From: JACPYM01 sp031423495
GTDB lineage: Bacteria; Acidobacteriota; Blastocatellia; RBC074
NCBI GenBank assembly: GCA_031423495.1
Contig: JANPFP010000223.1
Location: forward strand, 9,519 to 73,518
Direction of reading: 5' to 3'
DNA length: 64,000 nt
A model generated the notes under the pieces. It was not told the DNA's origin, made no database searches, and worked only from the letters and a program-made list of their open reading frames with translations. Position numbers and translations under genes: made by a program. Shown one piece after another: positions 46,772-55,575 of the stretch (the first letter of the stretch is position 1; each line of letters starts with the position of its first letter).

Positions 46772-47359
46772 TCATTCGCTGAATTCGATGTCGCGGTACA
46801 CCTCAGACATCGGCAGTTCAACATCAAGCGAGGTCAGCTTAATCACGTCATTCAAGTCACGGTATTCGATGCGTCGCCAGCGTTTGCCCAGCCGCACGAA
46901 GCGCGTGACGAAAGGAATGCTTTGCGCAACCAGCAAGTATTCCTGAACCGAAGGCAATGCCTGATAAGCCTCTCGTTTCGGCTCACGATCAAGGTATTCG
47001 GTGCTGGAAGAAAGCACTTCAAACAGGACGAGCGGATTGTTCAATACGCCAATCCCATTCATTTTGGTAAAGCTAGGCTTGCCACACACCACGCTTGAAT
47101 CCGGAAAGCGAACCGGCGGCAAAGTCGGTGTGTTAATCGGCGTTTCTCCATCGAAAGGGCGACAACCGCTCCCTCTCAATCTGACAGCCAACTCATCACG
47201 TATGTTCCCCGCAATGATGTAATGTTCCGGCGAACCGCCTGCCATGCATATAAACTCGCCATCCCAAAATTCCCAGCGTCGCTCAGACGCCTGAAGCATG
47301 GCGAAGTACTCTTCCAACGTATGCACAAAGCGCGGAACTTCTTGCAGCTTGGCGCTCAT
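46772..47359 (-). CDS. Uma2-family putative endonuclease, copy 3
   Basis: 195 residues, typical length. It contains WEFWDGEFICMAGGSPEHYIIAGNI, then FPDSSVVC (Asp), PLVLFEVLSSSTEYLD (Glu) and KREAYQALPSVQEYLLV (Lys), the complete Uma2/PD-(D/E)XK pattern. The ATG at 47359 has GGAGGAG 5 bases upstream. It lies between the mannonate dehydratase and the Gfo/Idh gene, on the same strand, 28 bases from the former. Relationship to the sugar genes is probably incidental. Confidence 0.92.
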   Translation of the reverse strand: MSAKLQEVPRFVHTLEEYFAMLQASERRWEFWDGEFICMAGGSPEHYIIAGNIRDELAVRLRGSGCRPFDGETPINTPTLPPVRFPDSSVVCGKPSFTKMNGIGVLNNPLVLFEVLSSSTEYLDREPKREAYQALPSVQEYLLVAQSIPFVTRFVRLGKRWRRIEYRDLNDVIKLTSLDVELPMSEVYRDIEFSE

Positions 47360-47383
47360 CACAACTCCTCCTTACCTATCATT

Positions 47384-48727
47384 CTAAATCAAATCCCACG
47401 GCTTGCGCGCCGCACGCGTGAGCAGCTTTGACGCCTCAGCATCATTCACGAAATCTTCTTTCACCGCATCCCACGTGAGCTTGCGTCCGACCTTGTAAGC
47501 GATGTTGCCCAAATGCGGAACGGTCGTCGAACGATGACCGATTTCGACTTCGGCGTTAGGCGCTTTGCGTGAGCGTACGCACTCGATGAAGTTGGCCGTA
47601 TGTAACGCCGTCGCGTCTTCGCCTTGCACACGCTTGGCTTCCATGCGGTAAGCGTCAATCGGCTTGCCGCGTTCCTTGCGCGTAACCGCGTTCTTGACCG
47701 GTTGCGGATAAATTTCAAAGCCGATGCGGTCGCAAAACAGCGCGCCGTTCGTGCCGTAATAAGCCTCGCCGTGCGGACGATCTTCTTTGTCGCGCATGCC
47801 GTAATACTCAAAGCCCGGCGCGCGTCCGCCCATCCCATGCGCGTTCAGGTTGACGGCTTCGTAACTCAAAATAAAGTTGTCGTATTGATAAGTCGCCTGC
47901 AACACGTCGGGCATTTCGCCGTTGTCTTTCAACGTGAAGCGCGCGCCCGTGGCCGATACGGTTTTTGGCGCAGTCACGTGCATGATCTGTTGCACGGTGT
48001 CGAAACGATGCGTGCCGAAATCAGTGATCGTCCCGCCCGCGTAATCCCAAAACCAACGAAACGTGCTCAAAAACCGGCTCTTGTTGAATGGCACTTTCGG
48101 CGCGGGGCCGAGATACATATCCCAATCCAAACCTTCAGGCACTGGCGAATCAGCTACGTTGCCGATGCCGTTGGGCGTCATGTTGCTGAAATTCCACACG
48201 CGCACGAAACGCACTTCGCCGAGTTCGCCCGATTGAATGATGCGCTCGACTTCGCGGTAATGCGGCGCTGAACGTTGCTGCATGCCGCTTTGCACTACGC
48301 GGTTGTGCTTGCGCGCGGCTTCGACCATCTGGCGGCCTTGCTTGATGGTGAGCGCGAGCGGTTTCTCAACGTAAACATCCTTGCCCGCGCGACACGCCAA
48401 CACCGTGATCGCCGCGTGCCAATGATCGGGCGTCGCTACGTGTACGGCATCAACGTCTTTGTTATCCAACACGCGGCGAAAGTCGCCCGTGGTCGTAGCC
48501 GCCGCATTGAGCAGCGTCTTGGCCTGCACAGCGTTCGGCGCATAGACATCGCACGCGACGACGTATTCCGCCCCCGGCACTTTCGCCATATGCGAAGCGA
48601 CTTCGCTGCCGCGTCCGCCACAGCCGATCAGTGCGAGCCGCACGCGACCATTTGCGCCCAAAATACGACCATACGAAGCAGCCGTCATCGCAGCCGCGCC
48701 TTGTTGAATGAACGTTCGACGTTTCAT
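47384..48727 (-). CDS. Tat-exported Gfo/Idh/MocA-family oxidoreductase
   Basis: 447 residues with a twin-arginine signal (MKRRTFIQQGAAAMTAASYG). A Rossmann domain follows (RVRLALIGCGGRGSEV), including the conserved VEKPLALT with catalytic Lys, and a C-terminal Gfo/Idh/MocA domain with DYAGGTITDFGTHRFD. Secreted members occur widely in Bacteroidota, Planctomycetes and Acidobacteriota and act on sugars or polyols using tightly bound NAD(P). The next Tat enzyme in the block is mannonate dehydratase, consistent with sugar acid processing. Substrate unknown. Confidence 0.93.
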   Translation of the reverse strand: MKRRTFIQQGAAAMTAASYGRILGANGRVRLALIGCGGRGSEVASHMAKVPGAEYVVACDVYAPNAVQAKTLLNAAATTTGDFRRVLDNKDVDAVHVATPDHWHAAITVLACRAGKDVYVEKPLALTIKQGRQMVEAARKHNRVVQSGMQQRSAPHYREVERIIQSGELGEVRFVRVWNFSNMTPNGIGNVADSPVPEGLDWDMYLGPAPKVPFNKSRFLSTFRWFWDYAGGTITDFGTHRFDTVQQIMHVTAPKTVSATGARFTLKDNGEMPDVLQATYQYDNFILSYEAVNLNAHGMGGRAPGFEYYGMRDKEDRPHGEAYYGTNGALFCDRIGFEIYPQPVKNAVTRKERGKPIDAYRMEAKRVQGEDATALHTANFIECVRSRKAPNAEVEIGHRSTTVPHLGNIAYKVGRKLTWDAVKEDFVNDAEASKLLTRAARKPWDLI

Positions 48728-48788
48728 GGAAAGCCCTCTCGTTGTGTGGTTGATTGAATTGCCACGCGGGAAATGTGGACTCGTAAAA

Positions 48789-48926
48789 TTATTCCACCTT
48801 ATTTACCCCAGCCTTAACTTGCTGGTACTCATAGGTAGTAATTTCGTTAGGGTTGCCGTCAGGGTCACGAAAATACAACGACTGCGAAACCGCGTGATCG
48901 GCTTCGCAGCATTCGTCTGCCAGCAC
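48789..48926 (-). pseudogene. C-terminal remnant of a VOC/glyoxalase-family gene
   Basis: A minus-strand frame ending in TAA at 48789-48791 encodes DHAVSQSLYFRDPDGN followed by PNEITTYEYQ, the hallmark C-terminal strand of VOC (glyoxalase/dioxygenase) proteins. Only about 40 residues remain and no start is present; the rest seems to have been replaced by the DUF2200 gene, whose stop lies directly upstream. This looks like gene truncation by insertion or recombination. Confidence 0.75.
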
Positions 48927-48928
48927 GT

Positions 48929-49291
48929 TCACACTTCTGCTGGCTTCCGCAAAATCTTGTCCATGGTTTTGCCCTTCGCCAACTCGTCTATCAATTTATC
49001 GAGATAGCGAATTTCGCGCATCGTTGGTTCTTCGATCTCTTCTATTCTGACGCCGCAAATCACCCCTTTGACCAAAATTCGTGAAGGGTTAAGCCCTGGG
49101 GCTTCGGCAAAGAATGTTTCAAAGTCAGTTTTGTTATTCAGTAACTCTTCGAACTCACTCTGACTGTAGCCGGTGAGCCAACGAATGATTTCATTCACTT
49201 CGGCTTGTGTACGTCCCTTTTTCTCGGCTTTGACGAGATAGTGAGGATAAACACTGGCGACACTCGTGGTATAGATTCGATGTTTTGACAT
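48929..49291 (-). CDS. DUF2200 family protein
   Basis: 120 residues. It begins KHRIYTTSVASVYPHYLVKAEKKGRT and contains RWLTGYSQSEFEEL and NPSRILVKGVICGVRIEEIEEP, matching DUF2200, a family of small soluble proteins of unknown function. It usually occurs singly. Here it lies directly on a truncated VOC gene, suggesting it arrived by insertion. The C-terminal stretch MREIRYLDKLIDELAKGK is helical. Confidence 0.88.
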   Translation of the reverse strand: MSKHRIYTTSVASVYPHYLVKAEKKGRTQAEVNEIIRWLTGYSQSEFEELLNNKTDFETFFAEAPGLNPSRILVKGVICGVRIEEIEEPTMREIRYLDKLIDELAKGKTMDKILRKPAEV

Positions 49292-49323
49292 GGTGCTTCT
49301 ATTTCACTCATTGCGTATTGCCT

Positions 49324-49626
49324 TCAAAGTTCTGCGCGACTGGCCGCTAGCGTGCGCTTGAACTCCATAAAGGCCGACTCTTCCAACTCGATGCGTTCGG
49401 CAATGATGCGCCTGAGCCACGCCGTAGCATCGCGTTCTTTATGCAACTTAGCGAGAAAGGCTGCGCGCTTCACCAACTCAGCCGGTAACGAAAGCGAATC
49501 ATCCTGCTTTCTTTTCACCCGAATTGGTTCATCCCATGCATTGTCGTCACCGGCTTGCGACGTAACGAGGTCATCAATTTCTGACATTGAAACGGCTTTC
49601 TTATTGGTTTTCTTTTTATTCGTCAT
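49324..49626 (-). CDS. Putative antitoxin partner of the BrnT-like gene
   Basis: About 100 residues. A basic Lys/Asn-rich N-terminus (MTNKKKTNKKAVSMSEI) is followed by a segment that may form a ribbon-helix-helix (LSLPAELVKRAAFLAKLHKERDATAWLRRIIAERIELEE). The ATG overlaps the toxin's stop (ATGA), giving toxin-before-antitoxin order as in BrnTA. It should bind toxin and operator. Family assignment is by position and pattern only. Confidence 0.65.
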   Translation of the reverse strand: MTNKKKTNKKAVSMSEIDDLVTSQAGDDNAWDEPIRVKRKQDDSLSLPAELVKRAAFLAKLHKERDATAWLRRIIAERIELEESAFMEFKRTLAASRAEL

Positions 49627-49874
49627 AGTTCCCATCCCGTGATGAAACGGACTAGGTTATTGGGCTTCAATTGGAAAACGATCTTGAGCGTACGCCCGCC
49701 CAGCGTTTTGCCAATCAACTGATACCGGTCACGGTATTGCTTGTTGCGGCGAATCTCGAAATCGGAAAAGAAACATTCCACCGCTTCGTCAAATGTAATC
49801 CGATGCACCGACAATTTATCGCGCTCAAAGTCGTACTCAAAATCTGATGGTATGAAACGATGCCAGTCCGGCAT
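49623..49874 (-). CDS. BrnT-like toxin
   Basis: 83 residues from the ATG at 49874, chosen because GAGGAG lies 4 bases upstream. The pattern FEYDFERDKLSVHRITFDEAVE, then YQLIGKTLGGRTLKIVFQ and FITGWEL, matches the BrnT (DUF497) fold, a RelE-like ribonuclease, though the usual C-terminal RRAT-type motif is missing (it ends in GWEL). The following gene is likely its antitoxin. Confidence 0.7.
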   Translation of the reverse strand: MPDWHRFIPSDFEYDFERDKLSVHRITFDEAVECFFSDFEIRRNKQYRDRYQLIGKTLGGRTLKIVFQLKPNNLVRFITGWEL

Positions 49875-49978
49875 ATTTCTCCTCAATCAACGGGCATAAG
49901 CAACAAGTGGCTGCGAAAATCTCTTCCGCAGCCACTCATTCGTTTAGGTCTTGGCAAATTCAGCTATGCTAAACCGCG

Positions 49979-52900
49979 TTAAAACATCAGCTTCAAGCCG
50001 AATTGCAGTTGCCGCATCGCACCGCGCATGCCGGTGATTCTGCCGAAGTTGGCATTCGCCGCAATCGTAGTCGTCGTGCCGTCGGCATTCGTGCGAATCT
50101 CTTTGGGTTGCCCCGTACCGGGGTTGCCCCAGTTCGGATGATTCGCCGCGTTGAAGGCTTCGAAGCGGAATTGCAGCGCTTTGCTTTCGGTGAAACGGAA
50201 GGTCTTCAACATCGAAGCGTCCCATTGAATGATGCCGGGACTGATGATCGTATTGCGGCCTACGTTACCGAAAGTGCCGAAGGGTTGGATGGCGAACGCA
50301 TCGGTGTTGAACCAGCGATTGATCGTACGCGCGCCGCTGTCGAGCGTCGCCGTTTGTCCCGCGACGTTGTTCGGACGGTCAAAGCCCGCACCGATGTTCG
50401 ATTGATCGCGCCCCGTCGTCACCGTTAGCGGGAAGCCGGTTTGCACGTTGAAGAGCGAGCCGAATTCCCAACCGCCCGCCAGCACGTTAAGCACGCCGCC
50501 TTTATCCAACAGCTTTTTCCCTTTGCCGAAGGGCAATTGATAAAGCACCGAATTCACCGCGCGATGCGAAGTGTGGAAACTCGACAGCGCGCGTTCGGCG
50601 TTCAGGTTGTAACTGTTTTGCGGGAACAGCGTGTCGCCGTTGTGCGAACGAATCGCGCTCGCGTTATCAATGGATTTAGACCACGTATAACCCGACACGA
50701 AACTCAAACCGTTCGACATGCGTTTTTCGAGCTTGAAGCTCAAGCCGTTGTAATTCGACCTGCCGCTGCCGTCTACCATCTGAATGCGTCCGAACTCAGG
50801 ATAAGGCGCACGCGACAACACCGAACCCGTCGTGCCCGGAATGCTTTCGTTGAAAGCGCGCAACGATTCGAGCTTGCGCCCGACTGAACCGAGATAATTG
50901 ATTTCGAGCAACAGGTTATTCCGCAGTTCGCGTTGAACGCTCAACATGTACTGAATCACATAAGGCGTACGGCGATTGAAATTGTTGCCCAACACATAAG
51001 GATTATTGACCTGCACCGAGCCGCCTGAACTACGAAACGGCGTCGTCCACGTCAGGTCGAGTTGCGTTGGGGTAGATTCGTCGCGGCGCCGTCCGGCCAG
51101 ATTGCGCGCCATGTCGAAACGCGGATTGCCCGTGTCTTGCGCATAAAATCCGCCGCCCCCAAAACGCACCGTCCACTTGTTGGTCGGGCTCCAAGCCACG
51201 CCGATACGCGGCGCAAAATCGTTCTTGTCGTCATTCACCAGGCGCTCGCCCAATCGTCCATCGCGCGCGGTTTGAATCAACGGATTGAAGCGCAGAGACA
51301 ACCCTTCATAAAAATCGCCTGAGCCTTGACGGATAAACACCGGATGACGGCTGCGGTCAGCCACATTCGGCGTGTTGTCGGCAAAGGGTACGAAGATGTT
51401 GACGAGGCGTCCGGTCTTGTCGAGCCAGGGCGGCGAATACTCATAGCGCAAGCCGATGTTCACCGTCAGGTTGGGTTTCACCTTCCACGAATCATCTATG
51501 TAGTAATACTGGCTGCGCGCGCGAAATTCCGCTGTCGCCAGCGACACCGAGACTTCGCAACGTTTGCAATAGCCCAGCATGAAATCGGCGAAGGCGTTGC
51601 CCGTGCCGGTCGCGCCTTTATTCGTCGTCGCCGTCGGCTCGAACAAAAATCCACCGCGCGCAAACTGATTGCCGACTTGATTGTATTGATCCCAGCGAAT
51701 CTCACCGCCGAAGCGCAAGCTGTGACTGCCGCGAATCCAACTGAGATTGTCTATGATTTGATAGGTTTTGTTGTTGTTGACGTAAGGCCCTTCGGTGTCG
51801 TCGCCGAAACCCGCAAAGCCCTGAATCGCAACGCTCGGAATACCCCACGAGATCGGCGGGCCAGAGGCTACACCGGGAATCGCCAACTCTTTGACCACAT
51901 CGCGCACGTCGGCGAGTTCGCGTCCCAAACTGTTAAAGAACGAGTTATAGCCAAAGCGCGCTTCGTTCACGATGGTGGATGACAACGTGCGCGTGTTAGA
52001 CAACATCACCTGCCGCGCAGTCGTGAGCAGCTTCGTGCCGTTGAGTTTCAAACCCGGCGAGAGTTGCACGTCGTCAGCCCAGCTATAGCGACCCGACCAA
52101 CTCGATTTCGAACTCTCAATGAAATCGCCTTTGCCGTTGAACTGGTTGCGATCAACTAATCCGCCTTGTGGCTGTTCGTGATTGACGCCCAGCGCGTTGG
52201 GCGCGAGCGTCGGCGACGGATAGAACTCCAACAACTTCACCGAAGTCGGATGCAGGCGATTAGTCGGAATGCGATTGTTCGCAAACAGTGCGCCGGTCGT
52301 CGGGTCGTAAATCGGATTCGACAACGCCGAAAAATCTCCGGTGCGCCACGCGACGGGCGGCAACTGATAGCGTCCGCGCAAGGTCTGGCGTTGGCGGAAG
52401 CCTTCATAGTTCGCCATGAAAAAGATTTTTTCTTTGTTCTCAAAAATCTTCGGAATCCACACCGGCCCGCCGACGACGAAACCGAACTGATTCCACTTAA
52501 ACGGTTCTTTGACCGAGTTGGGCGAACGCACGCCGGTGAAATCATATTGCCGCGCGTCGAAATAATCGTTGCGCAAAAATTCAAACGCCGCGCCGTGAAA
52601 ATCCTTCGAACCCGATTTCATCGAGACGTTGATTTGCGTCGAAGCGCGTCCGAATTCCGCCGGGAAGATGCCGGTCTGAACCTTGAATTCCTGTAAGGCG
52701 TCAATCGAAGGCAGAATGATCGGCGAGTTGAAATTCACGTCGGTGTTTTCGATGCCGTCAATCGTGAAGCGGTTGAAATAGCTGCGCTGTCCGGCGACCG
52801 AAATGTTTTGCTGCGCGCGAATGCCGCCTTGCCGCGAACCAGCTTGCCCCGCGTCCTGAAAGCCGAAACTCACATTGGGCGCGGTGGCGACGAGTTGCAA

Positions 52901-53359
52901 AAAGTTGCGACCGTTAAGCGGTAAATCCACGATGCGTTTGTTTTCGATCACGGTGCCGACGGTCGTGCTGTCTTGCGATAGCAACGGAGCGCCGCCCGTC
53001 ACGGTTACGGTTTCGCCGACCGCGCCGACTTCGAGCGCCACGTCAATGCGCGCGATCTGTTGCACCTGCAACTGAATGCCGTCGCGCACGACCGACTTGA
53101 AGCCCGACTGTTCGACCTTCACCGTATAAAGGCCGGGAAAGAGCGAAGGAAAGCTATAAACGCCTTCGTTATTGGTCGGCACTTGCCGCACCGCGTTGGT
53201 GGCAACATTCGTCACCGACACCGTAGCGCCCGACACCGCCGCGCCGCTGGCATCGGTGACGACACCGGTAATTTCGCCGGACGTTTGCGCACGCGCGCCG
53301 ACGAATAACGCTGACAGCAGACATATCGCCGTGAGCAGTTGAGAGACTTTGAATTGCAT
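49979..53359 (-). CDS. Carboxypeptidase-regulatory-domain TonB-dependent receptor 1
   Basis: 1126 residues. The signal peptide ends near GARAQ. A carboxypeptidase-regulatory-like domain (about 27-110; GEITGVVTDASGAAVSGATV) precedes a plug-like region (about 115-230) with KRIVDLPLNGRNFLQLV. A very long barrel ends in LQFGLKLMF with terminal Phe. This Oar-type layout is the hallmark TonB-dependent transporter of Acidobacteriota, believed to import oligosaccharides or other large substrates. The ATG follows an AGGAGGATC-type leader on the minus strand. A second receptor lies 3.7 kb upstream. Confidence 0.94.
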   Translation of the reverse strand: MQFKVSQLLTAICLLSALFVGARAQTSGEITGVVTDASGAAVSGATVSVTNVATNAVRQVPTNNEGVYSFPSLFPGLYTVKVEQSGFKSVVRDGIQLQVQQIARIDVALEVGAVGETVTVTGGAPLLSQDSTTVGTVIENKRIVDLPLNGRNFLQLVATAPNVSFGFQDAGQAGSRQGGIRAQQNISVAGQRSYFNRFTIDGIENTDVNFNSPIILPSIDALQEFKVQTGIFPAEFGRASTQINVSMKSGSKDFHGAAFEFLRNDYFDARQYDFTGVRSPNSVKEPFKWNQFGFVVGGPVWIPKIFENKEKIFFMANYEGFRQRQTLRGRYQLPPVAWRTGDFSALSNPIYDPTTGALFANNRIPTNRLHPTSVKLLEFYPSPTLAPNALGVNHEQPQGGLVDRNQFNGKGDFIESSKSSWSGRYSWADDVQLSPGLKLNGTKLLTTARQVMLSNTRTLSSTIVNEARFGYNSFFNSLGRELADVRDVVKELAIPGVASGPPISWGIPSVAIQGFAGFGDDTEGPYVNNNKTYQIIDNLSWIRGSHSLRFGGEIRWDQYNQVGNQFARGGFLFEPTATTNKGATGTGNAFADFMLGYCKRCEVSVSLATAEFRARSQYYYIDDSWKVKPNLTVNIGLRYEYSPPWLDKTGRLVNIFVPFADNTPNVADRSRHPVFIRQGSGDFYEGLSLRFNPLIQTARDGRLGERLVNDDKNDFAPRIGVAWSPTNKWTVRFGGGGFYAQDTGNPRFDMARNLAGRRRDESTPTQLDLTWTTPFRSSGGSVQVNNPYVLGNNFNRRTPYVIQYMLSVQRELRNNLLLEINYLGSVGRKLESLRAFNESIPGTTGSVLSRAPYPEFGRIQMVDGSGRSNYNGLSFKLEKRMSNGLSFVSGYTWSKSIDNASAIRSHNGDTLFPQNSYNLNAERALSSFHTSHRAVNSVLYQLPFGKGKKLLDKGGVLNVLAGGWEFGSLFNVQTGFPLTVTTGRDQSNIGAGFDRPNNVAGQTATLDSGARTINRWFNTDAFAIQPFGTFGNVGRNTIISPGIIQWDASMLKTFRFTESKALQFRFEAFNAANHPNWGNPGTGQPKEIRTNADGTTTTIAANANFGRITGMRGAMRQLQFGLKLMF

Positions 53360-53590
53360 TGATCCTCCTGATGGATGGGGGTTGCCATAAACGCCTCGCC
53401 GGGAAAATTCCTGCGTGCGCCGTCTGGGTGAATGGGTTCTCCCTCTAAACCGGCCTGATGAGTGTCGTTCGACGAATGTCGTTGTGTTGTTGAGTAAGTG
53501 TTGTAACGGTAAAGCGCACGCATTCTAGCGGCGCTGGTCTGACCTGACAAGAAGTATGCAGCAAGCACACACGATCAGGGTTAGAACGGA

Positions 53591-53628
53591 CAGGGCGGGC
53601 AATAATAATAATGACGATGCTCGCCCTG
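53591..53628. repeat. Hairpin between alcohol dehydrogenase and TonB receptor 1
   Basis: CAGGGCGGGCA (53591-53601) and TGCTCGCCCTG (53618-53628) pair with one mismatch around a 16-base loop. It lies just past the alcohol dehydrogenase stop on the minus strand. No T-run follows. Confidence 0.7.
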
Positions 53629-53634
53629 CGCTTG

Positions 53635-54687
53635 TTAGAACTCTGTCACTACGGTTACACCCACGCCCTCAAATTTGTCCATCTTCACCAGCGCATCAAT
53701 GGACTGTTCCAGCGTGATGGTTCTGCCGATAAGTTTTTCAGGTGACAGTTTTCCGGCCTTGATCATTGCGAACAGGGCATCGTAACGATGGGCTTGCATG
53801 CCGTGGCTGCCGAGGATTTCCAATTCGTACGCAATGACTTTGCTCATCGGAATGGCTGGCTCGCTTTGCTCCGCCAACATTTTTTCTGGCATTAGGCCAA
53901 CCTGAATATGCTTGCCGCGTTTGCGCAGATTGCTGATGGAATTGAAACAGGTCGTCGGATGGCCGAGCGCATCCAGCGAAACGTGCGCGCCGCCTTTGGT
54001 AATCTCAATGACGGCTTCGGCTACGTTGGTGACTTGCGCAGCGTTTACCGTCGCAACCGCGCCCAACGCCTTCGCCAATTGCAGCGCGTCTTCAGAAATA
54101 TCTATCGCCACAACGTTCGCGCCAATCGCGTTGGCAATCATAATCGCTGATAACCCCACGCCGCCGCAGCCATGCACGGCGACCCATTGCCCCGCCGAAG
54201 TTTTGCCTTGATCCACGACCGCACGAAACGAAGTGACAAAGCGACAACCGAGACTTGCCGCCGCCGCAAAATCCATTGCGTCAGGCAGGCGCACCAGATT
54301 CGTGTCGGCGTAATGAATGGACACATACTCGGCGAACGATCCCCAGTGCGTGAAGCCAGGTTGAAACTGATGATCGCAAACCTGCTGATTCCCGCACGCG
54401 CATTGTGGGCAAGCGCCACAGCCGCCTACGAACGGAACCGTGACGCGATCTCCGCTCTTCCACTTGGTTACGTCTTTGCCAACGGCGGCGATGACGCCTG
54501 CCAATTCGTGACCGGGTACGTGCGGCGGCTGAATGTCAGCATCGTGTCCGACCCAGCCGTGCCAGTCGCTACGGCAAACTCCCGTAGCCATGACTTTGAC
54601 AATGACACCGTGTGTTTCGGGCGTTGGGTCAGGAACACACTTGAGTTGTGGCCGGACACTGAAGGCTTCGTAAATGACAGCTTTCAT
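53635..54687 (-). CDS. Zinc-dependent alcohol dehydrogenase (MDR family)
   Basis: 350 residues. The catalytic zinc site includes Cys in TGVCRSDWHGW and the GHELAGV motif. The structural zinc loop is CGACPQCACGNQQVC (four Cys). The Rossmann fold GCGGVGLSAIMIA binds NAD(P). Cytosolic MDR alcohol dehydrogenases oxidise or reduce alcohols and aldehydes. The ATG at 54687 overlaps the methyltransferase stop by one base (TGATG) and has AGGAG upstream, so the two are coupled. Substrate unknown. Confidence 0.93.
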   Translation of the reverse strand: MKAVIYEAFSVRPQLKCVPDPTPETHGVIVKVMATGVCRSDWHGWVGHDADIQPPHVPGHELAGVIAAVGKDVTKWKSGDRVTVPFVGGCGACPQCACGNQQVCDHQFQPGFTHWGSFAEYVSIHYADTNLVRLPDAMDFAAAASLGCRFVTSFRAVVDQGKTSAGQWVAVHGCGGVGLSAIMIANAIGANVVAIDISEDALQLAKALGAVATVNAAQVTNVAEAVIEITKGGAHVSLDALGHPTTCFNSISNLRKRGKHIQVGLMPEKMLAEQSEPAIPMSKVIAYELEILGSHGMQAHRYDALFAMIKAGKLSPEKLIGRTITLEQSIDALVKMDKFEGVGVTVVTEF

Positions 54688-55487
54688 CAAGCTGGCTCCT
54701 GGTTAGGAATGCGTCCCTTTACAGCATTAGCCCAGGCACTATAGGTGATGCGACCAGTGGTATCCGTCGCCAAGCGCGCGCGCATCCGCACCTTGAGAAG
54801 ATCAAGTTCTTCGGATGCCATCGCCGTTAGTGTTGGCCCGACGCTTGGCCCTCCAAGTATGGTCGTCCAATAGTCATCGAAATCGGCGAAGGTTCGTTCG
54901 ACGGTAATCACTCGTGTTTCGACAGCTTCCAAACCCGCACCAGTCCACAAGTCTCGCAAGGCATCTATTTTTGAAGCGTCGGGGTTTGGCGGTGTTGGAA
55001 CGGCAAGGCCCATTTCGCGCATTTCACATTGCAAAGTTTCATAAGGAAAGCCGCCACCCGGCATATCCCATGCATAGGCTGTGACGACGCTACCTGGACA
55101 AACCACTCGCGCCATTTCAGCCACACCTTTAGCAGGGTCAGGCACGAAGAAAATCACCAGCGGCATGACGGCTACGTCAAACGCGTTGTCGGGGAAAGGT
55201 TGCGCCATTGCATCGCCCTGACGAAACTGGGCGATACGCGACGCGGGTCGTGTGCGAGCATAAGCAAGCTGTTCCTCAGACGGGTCAATGCCTTGCACTG
55301 AGGCTGGCGCACACCGCTCGACCAGCATTTCGGTAAAAGCGCCATTGCCGCAACCTACGTCAAGCCATCGCAAACCAGATTGGGGAGCCAGCCAGTCGAG
55401 GAAAACCTCACCTACAAGCTGGCTCCATTTCCCCATGTATCGTTCGTAAGCGGCTCCGTTATCGAAGCGTATTTGGTCAGTCGCCAT
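54687..55487 (-). CDS. Class I SAM-dependent methyltransferase
   Basis: 266 residues. Motif I is WLDVGCGNGAFTE (about 41-53) with the acidic residue of motif II in GIDPSEEQL and motif post-I FRQGDAMAQPFPDNAFDV. These are typical of UbiE/COQ5-like methyltransferases. The C-terminal third (TGAGLEAVETRVITVE, DYWTTILGGPSVG) resembles those annotated as arsenite or ubiquinone-type methyltransferases, but no Cys triad for arsenite is visible. It overlaps the alcohol dehydrogenase by one base; the pair may act in one pathway. Confidence 0.92.
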   Translation of the reverse strand: MATDQIRFDNGAAYERYMGKWSQLVGEVFLDWLAPQSGLRWLDVGCGNGAFTEMLVERCAPASVQGIDPSEEQLAYARTRPASRIAQFRQGDAMAQPFPDNAFDVAVMPLVIFFVPDPAKGVAEMARVVCPGSVVTAYAWDMPGGGFPYETLQCEMREMGLAVPTPPNPDASKIDALRDLWTGAGLEAVETRVITVERTFADFDDYWTTILGGPSVGPTLTAMASEELDLLKVRMRARLATDTTGRITYSAWANAVKGRIPNQEPA

Positions 55488-55575
55488 TCGCGTTTCCTCC
55501 GGTTAAACGGTCTGTGCAAAGTGATGCCTCGTTGCGAAAGGCAATGAATATTATGCTTCAAACTGTCCTGGTTGG

